This document shows positions 1 through 14,035 of a DNA stretch of 64,000 nucleotides, one piece after another (position 1 is the stretch's first letter; each line of letters opens with the position of its first letter). The DNA lies in NCBI GenBank assembly GCA_038363925.1, contig JAQQWL010000011.1, positions 6,696,001 through 6,760,000 on the forward strand, given 5' to 3'. The notes beneath the pieces are model-generated. The model was not told the DNA's origin. It ran no database searches and worked only from the letters and a program-made list of their open reading frames with translations. A program made the position numbers and the translations under genes. This stretch comes from Apiospora phragmitis. Lineage: Eukaryota > Ascomycota > Sordariomycetes > Amphisphaeriales > Apiosporaceae.

Positions 1-139
1 TCTTCCGACTCGTAGATGTTGCCATCATCTCCAACTGACAGCTCCCCGAGCTTCTCCTTCCCATAAACTCCAAACCTCCTTGGACGATTCGTAAGAACTC
101 ATCCTCTTGGGATAAAAAGAGACACCTCGTCTAAACACC

Positions 140-2824
<2,685 letters not shown>

Positions 2825-3436
2825 GTTGTTGCGCTGGTAGGTCATTGCACCGCTACAGGAAGAAGGAAATGTTGGCTTCACCATTCTGGTAGTCAACTTC
2901 GATCTTTTGTCTTCATCGTTGCGACAAGAACCCACTTACAGAAGATCGCCCGGGAGGTCCCTCCGAAGGCCCCCCTCACTAAGTGTAGAACTTTGTATAT
3001 CGCTCCTGGTCTTATCACGGGTGAGAACCGCATGTAATAATATCAGTGCCCTGATGTCACAAGAAGGGCTACATCCTTTTCGTACATGGTGGCGTCTCAG
3101 GATCAATGTGAATACATGATGTTGAAATTCTTCTGGTCGTCCGAAATGCTAAATCTGATTGCTGACAGCGTTAGTTGGCGTCAACAGTGCAACCCTTGTG
3201 CGCCTTATCCCGTTGATACTTAGTAGTACAGCGCTGCAGCTGCCTGTAAGTACAGTAATGACATGATAGGGCGTGGCATGATTGGATGGTCGTCAGGGAT
3301 GTGGGGCGTCCAGGGGTTGCGTACCTCATATCTTACTTCTACCATCGATAGGCAGCACTCGCCGAGTCGACTGCTCTTTACCACAAATATATGAGTCTTT
3401 TTCTCACTCGACCGTTTCCCAACAGACAGGAAAGTC
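2825..3436. other. Intergenic region
   Basis: This holds the 3' flank of the monooxygenase and the promoter of the hydrolase. I see no supported gene or RNA in it. Confidence 0.6.
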
Positions 3437-4852
3437 ATGGCAGAGTCTGCGGGCGACGCCACAGCGGCTTCGGCACATGATCGTGCCGTTGCTTACTTGG
3501 CGAATGAGCGCTTCCACCAACGATTCACCTTGCCAGCCACGGCTGACCACGATGCCCTAGTGGTGGGTTATTCCGACGCCGGACGCGATGCTGGCGACGA
3601 CCCCAAAGCGGTGCCGACCATGCTGTATATGCCCGGTATGTTTTCCTCCGCGGCTCTTCGGAGTCTTTCCCCTACATGCAATAGGGCAGAAGCTAGGGGT
3701 GCGTGTTCTAGCCATTGACCGGTATGTGTACTTACTCAACCTGCAACGAGACTGATGTTGCCGAGTCGTTGGCACGAATCTAACAACCACCCTGCCGCCG
3801 TATAGTCCTGGTATGGGCTATTCTACCAATGTACCACTTCCACAGAGGCTCGCGGTCTGGCTCGAGACAGTGCCTGCACTCCTGAAGCACCTTGGCATCG
3901 ACCACGTCGCCCTCGTGTCACACAGTGCTGGTACAATCTACAGCCTGAACCTCTTGTACCACTTTCGTGATATCTTGAGTCCCACCAAACCATTCGTCGC
4001 GTTACTTGGTAGGTTGCTGCCCACACCCACTGGCGTTCCTTCCAGACCTCGAACATGCCAAGTTGGTCTGGGTCAAACCTGAAAGAATGACGAGTTACCC
4101 GGCACCCATCATTTGGTATGTGCTAACACCATGTAGCACCATTCGTGCACCCTACACACTCTCGGGTCGTATCTCTGCAGATGGCCCAGTGGATACCATC
4201 CCAAGCTTTCAGTGCCTGGCATCATATCCCGCGACTGGTTGTCACCAAGGCGCAGCCCGCCTTTGCTTCAAGCGGAGCCGTGTTCACCAAAGCCACCAGC
4301 GCCATTCTTGGGAAAGCAGATATCAGCAATGATGAGGGCCATTCGTCTTCTCGGAGATTAGTGAAGAAGTATGGGATGCCTCGCGATCTACAACTAGAAT
4401 TAGATGAATTGATACCCAAGGCTATGTTCAGCGGGCAAACAGTAGGCGGAAATAGTGAGGCGCTGCAGTGTTTGAAGAAAGGGGCCGGTGGGACGTGGGG
4501 GAAGTGTGACGATTACCCATCCTTCATTCGAGATTTGGCCGAGTTGGAGGGGAGCAGGGGTCTCGGAGAAGGAAGGCCACGGATCAAGATACGTGCTTAC
4601 TTTGCCGAGACCGATGCGATGATTGGGCAAAGAGGCCAGCTCTACATGGAAGAGTGCTGGACGGGAAAGGACGGTGAATTCGAAGACTGCCTCGATTTCG
4701 CGGCTGAGTCTGTCAACCAGACGGACCATGATAGCGTGCCCCGCAAACTAAGGGTCCTGGAAGCCATATTCCATGAAGCGGGTGGAAAGAGAACACGCCA
4801 CTCGGGCGCCACTGCAGTCGAATGGGAGAGTCGGGTGGGAGCAGAGAGATGA
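3437..4852 (+). CDS. Alpha/beta hydrolase fold protein
   Basis: Alpha/beta hydrolase of about 384 residues with no signal peptide, so probably intracellular. Exons are 3437-3635, 3685-3721, 3806-4008 and 4137-4852, and their sum is divisible by three. The short second exon gives the strand before the oxyanion region (GQKLGVRVLAID) and runs into RPGMGYST, the usual position after the first beta strands. The nucleophile elbow is VSHSAGT, with Ser in the GxSxG-like position. A late acid is likely in FAETDAMIG; the base His is not certain, though AIFHEAGGK near the C-terminus is a candidate. The gene lies 612 bp downstream of the phenol monooxygenase on the same strand, so a role in processing an aromatic or ester substrate is possible but not shown. 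Esterase, lipase-like or epoxide-hydrolase-like functions cannot be told apart. Confidence 0.8.
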
Positions 4853-7301
4853 ATCTTCCAGTCGGAAGATTTAGCACTTGGGTGTTCCTTGCCGCCTTGC
4901 TATATGTCGCAAGCAATCCCGGGGCGAGCGTATATCGATGATACATTGTCGAACAACACTCACTTCGAACCGGCCTGCGGAGGTATCGGTAATGCGCATT
5001 GATGTACATATAGGTACTATTTCACCCAACGAGTCGTTCCAATCCCCGAATGATCCGGGCGAGATGGGCAAATGAAAATGTAGATAAGATGTGGTGCCTA
5101 CTTCGATCGATAGTGAGGCTAGCTAAGTAATCTGTCGATCCCACCTCATACTGGAACACTCGCTGCCCCTAAGCCCGAAAACAAATCACAGATATGGTTG
5201 GTTCGTACTTGTAGTAAACAAGCTGCGGTGGTTACACAGGCACACTTTGTTAGCATGCAGATAGTCGGCTGCGTGTCATCGTACCAGACATGTATCTGTG
5301 TTCACGCCAGTGTTGGCGGGTGTCGAATGTCAAGGCGTGGCAGCTGGCAGGAGACCATCTGAGATAAGACACTGTCGCCCCATTTCCATACCCATGAATA
5401 GTACATAAGCGGGATGCCGTCCACCACGTGGTTTGCTTTCATCCTTCTCGGCCTGAAAGGTACGAGTCAGTCTCTCTCTCTCTCCGTATGGCGCCGGCTG
5501 AGCTAAGCCAAGAAAGCCTACATGCCCAGAGGCTCGTATTGGATGACATTTGCAGCGAATCCTAGACTACTGAAACGGCTTCCTTCGAAGCTTATTTTAA
5601 CAACACATGGCTCTTGGGCCAACCGCAACCCTCCAATTGCGGTTGTACTGTTTGTTGCAAGCAGTGCTTGTCGTGAACCGTGGACCGAAAGTCGAAACAG
5701 GCCTTTCTCTACCAAGAGCAAGCGTGTGGGAAGTCATACAATTTGGCATTGCGCAGTCGTGTTCACGAGACGACACCCCTTCGCAAGTCTGTTCCGGCTT
5801 GACGATTTGTCATTGCGCTGCCCTGAGCATAGTCCACCCTATGTTAGTATGCACCTCGTAGGTGCGTTGGAAAGCAAGTAGCCCTGTGGCTGGCCTGTTG
5901 TTTCAAGGACATGTTTGGGACGAGGTCCCGCTCGAGCTTGAGAACGGCGACACCCAACCATGAAGGTTCAGTTATTCCAGGCGTCGCAGGCGTGAGAGTT
6001 CACTTGGGAGGAAAGCGTAATTCTGACTAATGCCCCGGGCGCAAGCGAAAAGAACTTGGGGTACCGGGGATCGGACCGGCCTGAAGTGAAAGGCGAAGGG
6101 CACATCAATCAAGGGAAAACCTGATTGAATCAATAGGGGAAACTGGGTGCCTGCAGATCTTGTCAGTTGTTTAGGAGGGGCAGGAATGATGAAGTGGCAC
6201 CATCAACATGACAACATGTGCTTCCCAAGATTGGGCCCAATGTTATTTGTCCATGTTATTGACTTCCAATCTTAATTGCACGCACCTGACGCGTTGCTTT
6301 TTCTACTTCCTAAGGTTCTCGGGCTGTCTGTATTGGCCGTGCAGCTTTTCGCTCGTTCTCGTCCTCAGTGACGCCATTGTCTTTGACACCCAATGGGCCA
6401 ATGGGGGAACACCCGCATTGAACGCATTGAAACAACATCTACGTCCACCTATCTGCTGCGGCCGTGCCTTCTACTACCAGACGGTTCTACCAGCTCTAGT
6501 CCACGCCCACTCACACCCCCACCAGACCAGACACACTCCCAACCTGTACTTCGCAACAAACTAACCACGCCCTATCGACCTGCATTGGGTCATCTCCAGG
6601 AAACACACGAGGCGTACCAAACTTGAAATGAACTGACCGCATGATGCTTCGTTTCAATACCGAGCTTTCATATTGCTTCTATTAGTCACCAATGCTCCAC
6701 GGTAGAAGACAGGAAACTGCAAACCGACGGGAGTCACCGGTCGTCCCTGTGATTCCATTCCATCAAATTGATCTAACACTCCCAGACATGTACTTTACCC
6801 TGCGTTTCCCCCGGTCCTGCCGGGTAGAATACAAAAAGTTTCCCACCCCCCTTGGGCTTGCTGTGTGTTCTTTGTAATTATATGTGCTGTGCATGACGTT
6901 GGGGCGTATTTATAAAGAGCTCGAGTGTCTTCTGTGCCCATCATATCATTTTTCGGACACTACGCCCTCCATTCGTAAGCAGCGGTCCCGCAACATCCGA
7001 GTCACGAAGAAATCCAGGACAATCCATAACAGGCCTTGCCTTAGGGCGATCAAGTTATATGACATAACCTGCACTTACACACTTCCGTGACCGGGCCTTC
7101 CCTTGTTTGGATTTCCTTCGGACGATCGGGCAATGTTGAATGTAAAACCTAGTTTTCCTGCACATCCTCTTGTCCTTCTCTGTTCTAGGTAACACTGCAT
7201 CACCAATCACCACGCATACCACCCAGTCTCTCGCTCCCATTACTTTCCCGCTTGCACACACCATCTCTCTCCTCCCCTTTCGACCTCCAGCACCAGGTAA
7301 C
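4853..7301. other. Gene-poor intergenic region
   Basis: About 2.4 kb in which the open frames (for example 5522-5881 and 6208-6564) lack recognisable domains, splice support and coding-like composition. A CT dinucleotide run lies at 5471-5484. The right end must carry the promoter and leader of the methyltransferase gene. Confidence 0.5.
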
Positions 7302-8597
7302 ATGGCCGCTGTCACATCTACGCGACCACAGCAGTTGCCTCCTCTAGATGTCGCCACCAAATCCAGCAGCGAGAGTCCCAGATCAAGCAACACCAGTAAC
7401 GAAAAGGTCGATGCGTTAGCACCTGCCCTTGGCCCTGCACCGTCAAACAAGAAGTCCGCTTCTGTAGATCGTTCGGCATCGACGAAACGATGGAAGACGT
7501 TTCGCGCTTCTTTCAAGCACCTCTGGAACTTGACGCCCAAGGAGGTCGAGGAATTCATGGACTCTTATGTCATTTATAACCTAGACTGGGAAAATGAGAA
7601 AAGAAATGATCGATGCCCTGGGCCCAGATTACCAACAACGCGTAGGCGACTGTCTCAAATCCTACTATGGCATCATGAATCATCTGTGAGTCCCCTCTAC
7701 TTGGCGCTCATTGCGGGCTGCCTGTTGCGTTGGACGCAAGGTTTCAGTGCGTCAGGCGGGACTCAAGTTACTAACAGCACATCAGGTGCGCCCCTTGGCG
7801 ATGTAGAGAAGATGTACATTCCACCGCAAATGGACAAGCAAGCATCCGTGTTGGACAATCAACTGCTCTTTGAGGAGTCCGTTGCCAGAGAGTTGGGTCT
7901 GAAGGCAGGCAACCGAGTTTTGGACCTGGGATGTGGCCGTGGTCGTGTTGCGGCACATATGGCCAAGTACACTGGAGCCCAAGTGACGGGGTTAAACATT
8001 GACCCCAACCAGATCGCACAAGCCACCAGCTTCAATCAGGAACTCGGGCTGAGTAACGAATTCGTGGAGCATGATCAGAACGATCTTCCTCTGCCCTTTG
8101 CCGACGCATCATTCGATGCATTCTACGAGATTCAAGCCTTGAGCCTGTGCAAAGACCCGCGAGCACTCTTCAAGGAAATTTTCAGAATACTGAAGCCAGG
8201 TGCCAAGTTCGTCCTCTGTGACTGGGTCAGCTTGCCGGCATACGACCCTCAGAACGCCGAGCATGCCGAGCTCATGCGCCGGGTGAAGCCGTTGATTGGC
8301 GCTGTCGGCACCCCAACCCCTACCAGCTTCGAAGCAGCCCTACGAAATGCCGGGTTTAGCGTCTCGCGCTCCGATAATCCCAGCATTGACGACCTCCAAG
8401 CTCCACTGATCGACAAGGTGGATATCTACTTCCGAGCCATGCGGCAAGCGATTCTGGCCGGTGTGAAGGTCCACCTGGTGCCGTACCACTTCAAGACACT
8501 CATCAACCGACTCTGTCTCGACGGTCAAGCTTTCGTGAAGATGGACAGAATGCGCCTATCGACGACTACATACCGCATCGTGGCGGAGAAGCCATAG
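7302..8597 (+). CDS. SAM-dependent methyltransferase, sterol C-methyltransferase-like (two frameshifts)
   Basis: Class I SAM-dependent methyltransferase related to sterol 24-C-methyltransferases but distinct from canonical Erg6. Start 7302 is the first ATG before the conserved part; an intron lies at 7686-7785. Recognisable segments are MDSYVIYNLDWENEK, ALGPDYQQRV, GDVEKMYIPPQMD, SAM motif I VLDLGCGRGRVAAHM (near residue 170), NDLPLPFADASFDAFYEIQAL, and the substrate-side block SDNPSIDDLQAPLI. The frame is wrong between an A run (7599-7602) and a C run (7791-7794). Dropping one base at each restores NEK-EMIDALGPDY and NHLCALGDVEK and gives about 397 residues. The N-terminal 60 residues are Ser/Pro-rich and poorly conserved. 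Likely role: methylation of a sterol or other isoprenoid-like substrate; the substrate is not known. Ends in TAG. Confidence 0.83.
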   Translation: MAAVTSTRPQQLPPLDVATKSSSESPRSSNTSNEKVDALAPALGPAPSNKKSASVDRSASTKRWKTFRASFKHLWNLTPKEVEEFMDSYVIYNLDWENEKRNDRCPGPRLPTTRRRLSQILLWHHESSVSPLYLALIAGCLLRWTQGFSASGGTQVTNSTSGAPLGDVEKMYIPPQMDKQASVLDNQLLFEESVARELGLKAGNRVLDLGCGRGRVAAHMAKYTGAQVTGLNIDPNQIAQATSFNQELGLSNEFVEHDQNDLPLPFADASFDAFYEIQALSLCKDPRALFKEIFRILKPGAKFVLCDWVSLPAYDPQNAEHAELMRRVKPLIGAVGTPTPTSFEAALRNAGFSVSRSDNPSIDDLQAPLIDKVDIYFRAMRQAILAGVKVHLVPYHFKTLINRLCLDGQAFVKMDRMRLSTTTYRIVAEKP

Positions 8598-9303
8598 AAT
8601 GGCAAAGACGCCCAAGCCATTTACACTAGGCTCTCTCGGAATGTCAGGTCCTGTGTGTTGTGGACTTGGTCTAATTTTAATGCTTGGGGGGAAGACTCCT
8701 TACGCGGGACTCATCTTCCTCTTTCTTTCTTCTTTCGCATCATACAGCAGCTCGGCGTCTGGATCAATTATTATAATATCTCATGCTAACTACGCCGCAC
8801 TTTCACGATGCTTGTCATGCAGTCACGCTACTGGCGACAATTGGACTGTGGCAAAAGCCAATGACTTCTACCAGATAGGCTTTTACCAAAACTCCCCTGC
8901 TCATACGGTTGGTCTGCATCGTGAGCGACGTTGTTGCACTGCTTTGGAGGGATTGGGGATATATCACGTCTGTAGATGTCTCCCAAGGTTGACACTATGC
9001 ATTTACAGCCATCCCATCTTCCAAGTAACCTGGAAGGGGCCTCCGTAGGTCGTCAAGAATCAAATCCTCAATCCTCTACGTTGGCTTGTCTGCTTTGTCT
9101 TGTATGATTTGGTGCTGATCCATCGGCTGAGGTCGCCGTTTGCAGACAGCATCTTTGTTAACTTCTGCCACAATAATGCGGGCCGGCCCAATCTGCTCGT
9201 AATGTTTGAATGGCCTTGAACGCTGTTGCATTTTACGCTTGTTCGGTGTAATTGGTCTTAAATATGTTTTCAGGTTTGCCTCGCCAACTCTGGGACGTCC
9301 GAG
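8598..9303. other. Intergenic region
   Basis: The 3' flank of the methyltransferase gene. A 149-codon frame (8599-9048) begins next to the upstream stop but has no domain and atypical composition, so I treat it as untranslated sequence. Confidence 0.5.
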
Positions 9304-11382
9304 ATGGAACTTACGAATCCCGACGGTTCACATTATTCGGACCCCAATCACGAATTGAATGACACGGACAGTGATATAGTGTTGCCACCAATATGAAAGT
9401 CGCTGGATGATATAGCTAAGCATGTTGAGCCTACCATCGCTTGGCCGGGTGTCCAAAGGTCTTCGGATCCTCTTTCCCAAAGCCTTGACATAGAGGAATG
9501 GCGAGAAAGGTCGAACGATCAGAGGAAAGAGAATCGGGAGAAAAGACTTGATCGACAGTCACCTATAAGCAACTTCCCTGGAAGGGCGAGTTCTCCGACT
9601 TTCAAGTTCAGAATCCCGAGTACTCCGGGTAGCAATTTTCAAGAGAGCCGGGATAGATACTCAAACGGGCAAGGAGAGGATAATGGCATTCTGTACTACT
9701 CGATATTTGGTAAGTGACTTTCGGAACCGGATCCCACCAGTGTGCCTCGGGGAAGGTTGAAGATTCGGCTTATTGTAGAGTAAGACGATTGCTAATTACC
9801 GAGACTCAATAGGGGATATTCGTCCAGACTCCCCAGCCACGGGCCGCGCCAATCCCAATACGAAGGCCCTCGACATCCAGGAGCGGGCCCGCAGCCATCA
9901 CCAATGCCCAACAAGCCACTGCGTCTGCAGCCGGCCGGACGCGCGTCGAACACGAGCCGCGCCTTCGGGCCGGACCACGACCCCTGCGTCGTGTGCCACG
10001 CCAGCCCGCCGGACCTCGCCGACACGGTGCTGGAGCCCGGCCTCGGCTTCAGCAGCAGCCTCACGCTGCAGTACTGCGATGTCGAGAACTACGCCTGGTC
10101 GCTCGGCCGGTGCTACGTCGTCCGCGAGCGCCAGGACTGGGCCCTGCACCCGGCGCGCCTCCCGGCCGAGGCCGAGGCCGCGCGCCTGCTGCGGCGGAGG
10201 GCCGAGACGGCCGGCGTGAGAGGGGTGCCCGTCCCCGAGGTCGTCGCGGCGTGGAGAGAAGGCCCGGTCGCTATCACTATCATGGAGCGCGCCCGCGGCC
10301 GCACATTGGCTGAAGAGTGGGACGGGCTCAAGCGGGAGGAGCGCGAGCGCTATGCGCGGCAGGTTGGGCGATGCGTTGCGCGGTGGCGGGCGCTGCGGTC
10401 GCCGGGCATGGAGGGGATCGATGGGGGGACCATCATTAAGTCCGCGCACATCCCGGGAGGCGGTTTGGACGACAGTCGCCCCATGAGGTTCGACACCGCC
10501 GCAGAGTACAAGCAGAGGCTACGAGAGGAGCTGATGGCAGTCGGGACAGACAAAATGGAACATAAGAAGGTAGATGAGGCCCTCCAGCAGTTGCCGGAGC
10601 CGAAGCCCTTCACCCTGACGCACGGGTACTTGGACCTGGACCACATCTTCGTGGAAGACGGGGAAGTGACCGCCATCGTGGGCTGGAGCCGCGCCGCGTA
10701 CCTGCCCGTCTGGGCCGAGCATCTCGGTCTCTGCATCGGGTACAACTCGCCGTCGCATCGGGAGTGGAAGGAGCTGCTCCTGGGAAACATGCCCAAATGC
10801 GACTACGGCAAGGCACCTCTGGAGCTTCTCAAGGCTCACCTGGACCTGCGGGAAAATAGCAGGAAGGCGCAGGCACTCAAGGTAGCCGCCATGACAGAGG
10901 CGTCGGAGGCACGCCGCGCCAAACAGATCGAAGAGTAGAGACAGAGGGCTCTCGAGAGAGGGCGGAAGCCCTGGAGCGTGCCAAGAAAGAAGAAAGAGGA
11001 GAAACGGATAAGGGCAGCGCAGGATGCAGAAGTAGCAACAGAGGGTGGTAATGAAGAAGAAGTAGAAGAAAAGCACCCGGAAGGTACCACCAATAAGTCG
11101 ACGGGTTTCGACCCCTATCTCGATTTGGTACAGGAGCAGGCCAAGGCCATAGCTAGGAAAGAGTTATACCTGAGGCCCTTGGTACTGAGGCCCCACGACG
11201 GCGAAGGAGGAGGCGGCGGAAGTCACAGGCGCACAGTCTCGGCGTTCTCATCCTTTTCGGATAACCGAAAGCGCAGCCCGCTGAGGTACAAGCCCCAGGA
11301 CAAGAAAGTGGTAGCGAGACGCCCCAGCGAGCTGGAGTCTCCGCGTATAAAGGAGTTGAAGAAGCAAATGGGCTTGGAATAG
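9304..11382 (+). pseudogene. Aminoglycoside-phosphotransferase-like (pseudokinase) gene with in-frame stops
   Basis: A protein-kinase-like/APH-fold gene of the fungal phosphotransferase family, apparently broken. The first exon (9304-9709) reads in one frame but contains TGA at 9394-9396. An intron at 9710-9812 joins it to FVQTPQPR. One base seems missing between 9815 and 9990, after which the main frame runs to TAG at 10936-10938 and then continues in the same frame to 11382 as a charged coiled-coil tail. With one base restored the total is a whole number of codons (about 658). The kinase core is visible as CYVVRERQDW, ITIMERARGRTLAEEW and LTHGYLDLDHIFVEDGE. The usual catalytic HGD...N and DxW are HGY...H and IVGW, so even the ancestral protein may have lacked phosphotransfer. 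A shorter product from the ATG at 9904 to 10938 is possible. Confidence 0.55.
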
Positions 11383-11569
11383 GGGCCACTGTAGAGTAAG
11401 GATAGAGCAACTGGTATAAATATTGGATAATTGCACCTCACTTTCAACACCTATAGAAATATTCACCCTAGCCATAAACTGAGAAAGCACAAGTCAGCGC
11501 CCGCTTCGCCGACGACTGGCCTCACATGCCCCCCAGTTTACATCCTTCCATGGCCAGCCAACTCCCTCG

Positions 11570-11581
11570 CCCCCCCCCCCC
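11570..11581. repeat. C12 homopolymer tract
   Basis: A run of twelve C just 3' of the small secreted-protein gene. Its length is unreliable in any sequencing technology. Confidence 0.9.
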
Positions 11582-11587
11582 TTGACT

Positions 11588-12155
11588 CTACGAGAGATTG
11601 GTGATGGAAAAGTCCGAATCGCCCTGGTAGGCCTGGCTAGTCCCGTCGGTAGACTCCTCGGTCGGGAACGCGCTCGCCTGCCACTCCTTGAACCCGCCGA
11701 CCCGCTGGCCCGTCTGGGCGTCGACCTGGTACGTCACGACGAGCAGGTAGGGCCCGCTGGCGCCCGGCCGCGAGGGCTCGTGCCGGAACTGCCACTGGAA
11801 GGCCGCGTCGTCGCAGGCCCGCCAGGCGACGTCGGGCAAGAGGCCGCCTTCGGCGGCGCGGCCGTGGAACGAGCAGCTGGTGGTGGTGGCGTCTTCGCCG
11901 GGGATGCTCACGGTGAAGGTGAATCTATTATCATTAGTGGAATTTCATTAGTGAAAAGAGGGGGACGATGGGGTTGGATGCGGTGGGAAAGTGGAAAAGG
12001 CTTTCTTACTGTGCGGCCGGTCTCGCAGACTCGGTGGAAGCAGCAAACCCTGCGATGGCCAGCTCGGGTGGGATGGCGGCCCGTGGGTGTGGTGCGGCGG
12101 CCGAGAAGGAGATGCTGGTGCTGAGAACAGCGATTATGGCTGCGGGGACCTTCAT
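11588..12155 (-). CDS. Small secreted protein, unknown function
   Basis: Two exons on the minus strand, 12155-12010 and 11924-11588, with an 85 bp intron; together 161 codons. The ATG at 12155 is followed by a clear signal peptide, MKVPAAIIAVLSTSISFSAAA, with cleavage probably after the AAA. The mature part starts APHPRAAIPPEL and continues FTFTVSIPGEDATTTSCSF, with a second Cys in WRACDDAAFQW and the C-terminal GDSDFSITNLS. The two Cys and beta-rich pattern resemble small secreted fungal proteins of the AA1/Alt a 1-like type, but I cannot assign the family firmly. An extracellular role (host or substrate interaction) is inference. Confidence 0.75.
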
Positions 12156-14035
12156 CTTGTTGGATAGTTGGAAATTGTCAGTATACAATTTGAGTTTCCG
12201 AGTACTAGTGGGAAAGATGCAAGTGGTTTGCAGTGTTTCGAACAAGGCTTTTGCTGGAGACGTTTGGAAGAAATGAATCGATCACAGTGATGGAAGAACT
12301 AGCAATAGAGTTGAGCTTCAGGCTTCCGTTTCGAGAGAAGGCTGAACGTTTTTTTATACACGGCGTTCTTCGTGATTTCCCTTGGCAAAAGGAAACGTCG
12401 TATGACTGATGATCGTTCATTCCGTTCTGGTCCTTGCGGTCCCTGTGGTGGTGGCGCGGTCCCATGTAAGGAGGGAAGCCTTGACGCGGCCTCGACTGCC
12501 CCGGCTGGGATATGTATCAAGTGAGAGCGAAGGCGGTGGCTGCTGACATAGTGCATCCCAGCCGTGCCAGCATGGACATCGGGTTGGCAGGCACGAACAT
12601 GTATCGATTTTCTAGTTTTCTAGTCCCGAGCATCTGGGGCCAATCGGGACCCTTCCCTTGGAGTTTCACGGCATCCCGGCAGGCAGCTGACCTTCAGCTC
12701 CGCCTTATCCGTCAGAGTCGGCCGTCTCCCTGATTAGGGCGAGAAATCATGAGATGCCCACCTCATTGGCGAATGTGATCTCGTACGTGCGCAGAATCTC
12801 GGAATCCTCGTGTCATCTTGTTGGCTCTCCTTTAGGACGACTTCGTATCGTCAAAGGGGTACGTCGCCCCAGTCCCCTGCTCTCCCTTATTAGGGAGCCC
12901 AAGCTCTCAAATGAGTAATCCTGCGGCTATAGCGCCAACTGCATTGTCGGAATGCACTTGTGGACACAGCCACGCTTAGATTCAAGGAGATCGGAGGTTG
13001 ACCGCAATTGCCATCCGAATCGATACCGGGCAGAAACGGGAAGATCAGGCATGCTACTCCAAGAACCAATCAGACGTCACGGAATGGCAAACCCAAAGTT
13101 TAGACTTCAGGCCAAAACCATAAGGCAGTTAGTTATATATGATTGATAATGTAGACTGTTTGTTTTGATTGACAAGAAATGGCTTCTTTAGTTCCTGCAG
13201 ATTAGCACCGCAATCGGGGGTTGGTTTTTGTTGGCTGCAGGGCGGAACGTTCAGCTGCAGGAGGCAGGCAGAGAGTTGCAGCAATCCCGGCTCATAATAC
13301 GCAGGAAGAAAAGAATTCTTCGTTGTTCTTGTTCTTCCATCGACCAGATGTTGCTGTTGAAGCCGCCTGACCGGGCTGACACAGCCGATACACGTTTCTT
13401 ATCAAAAAGCAACTACCGACAGAACTCCTCCCATTAACCGACATTCGCCGCGGCCTCCCGAGGTAAGCACCCTTCAGTGTTCACCCTTGCATTCGCTAGA
13501 AATGGCTCATCATCAAAAACATCTCCCTAGGACTGGGCTGATGCCGCTTCCCCGCAGTTCGTGCAGGAGGCCCTCAGGCTCCGGGCTGTTTTCCTGTCGC
13601 TGATTGGGTTATGGTGCGAACTCAGGGGTTCTTGATTTGACAGCTTCAAGCCGCGCCCACACCGAGTTCGCTTTGCATAACGTTTCCGTCGGGAAGGTGA
13701 CACCAAAGTTGTAAGCCCACGGGACCAGATGCAACAACTCCTACCTCCTACCGGATTGGCGGTCAATGTGCTGTTTCCCCAGACTTTTGACCAGGAGTAT
13801 TCCCCGCGCCCTCACCAAATGGAGAGTCTGGGGGATCAGGGCATGTTTTGATAAGGCATGCAGCTTGTGTTGCGTAGCGACTAAAAGCTTACATCAACAT
13901 CGCGAAGACTATTTGAAGGCTGCATAGTCTCTTCCTGCCGCCCCCAGCTTCTCTAGACTTTTGCGCTTGGTCCTTCTTTGTCAAGCAATCGTTTCCCTTC
14001 CACCTAACACAGAACGCCTGGCAGAAGAAGACACA
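12156..14035. other. Intergenic region
   Basis: About 1.9 kb between divergently transcribed genes (secreted protein to the left, MFS permease to the right). It must contain both promoters. No open frame here has recognisable homology or plausible splicing. Confidence 0.55.

Noticed and set aside
8599..9048. 149-codon ORF directly after the methyltransferase stop
   Set aside because: No recognisable domain, odd composition and position in the 3' untranslated region.
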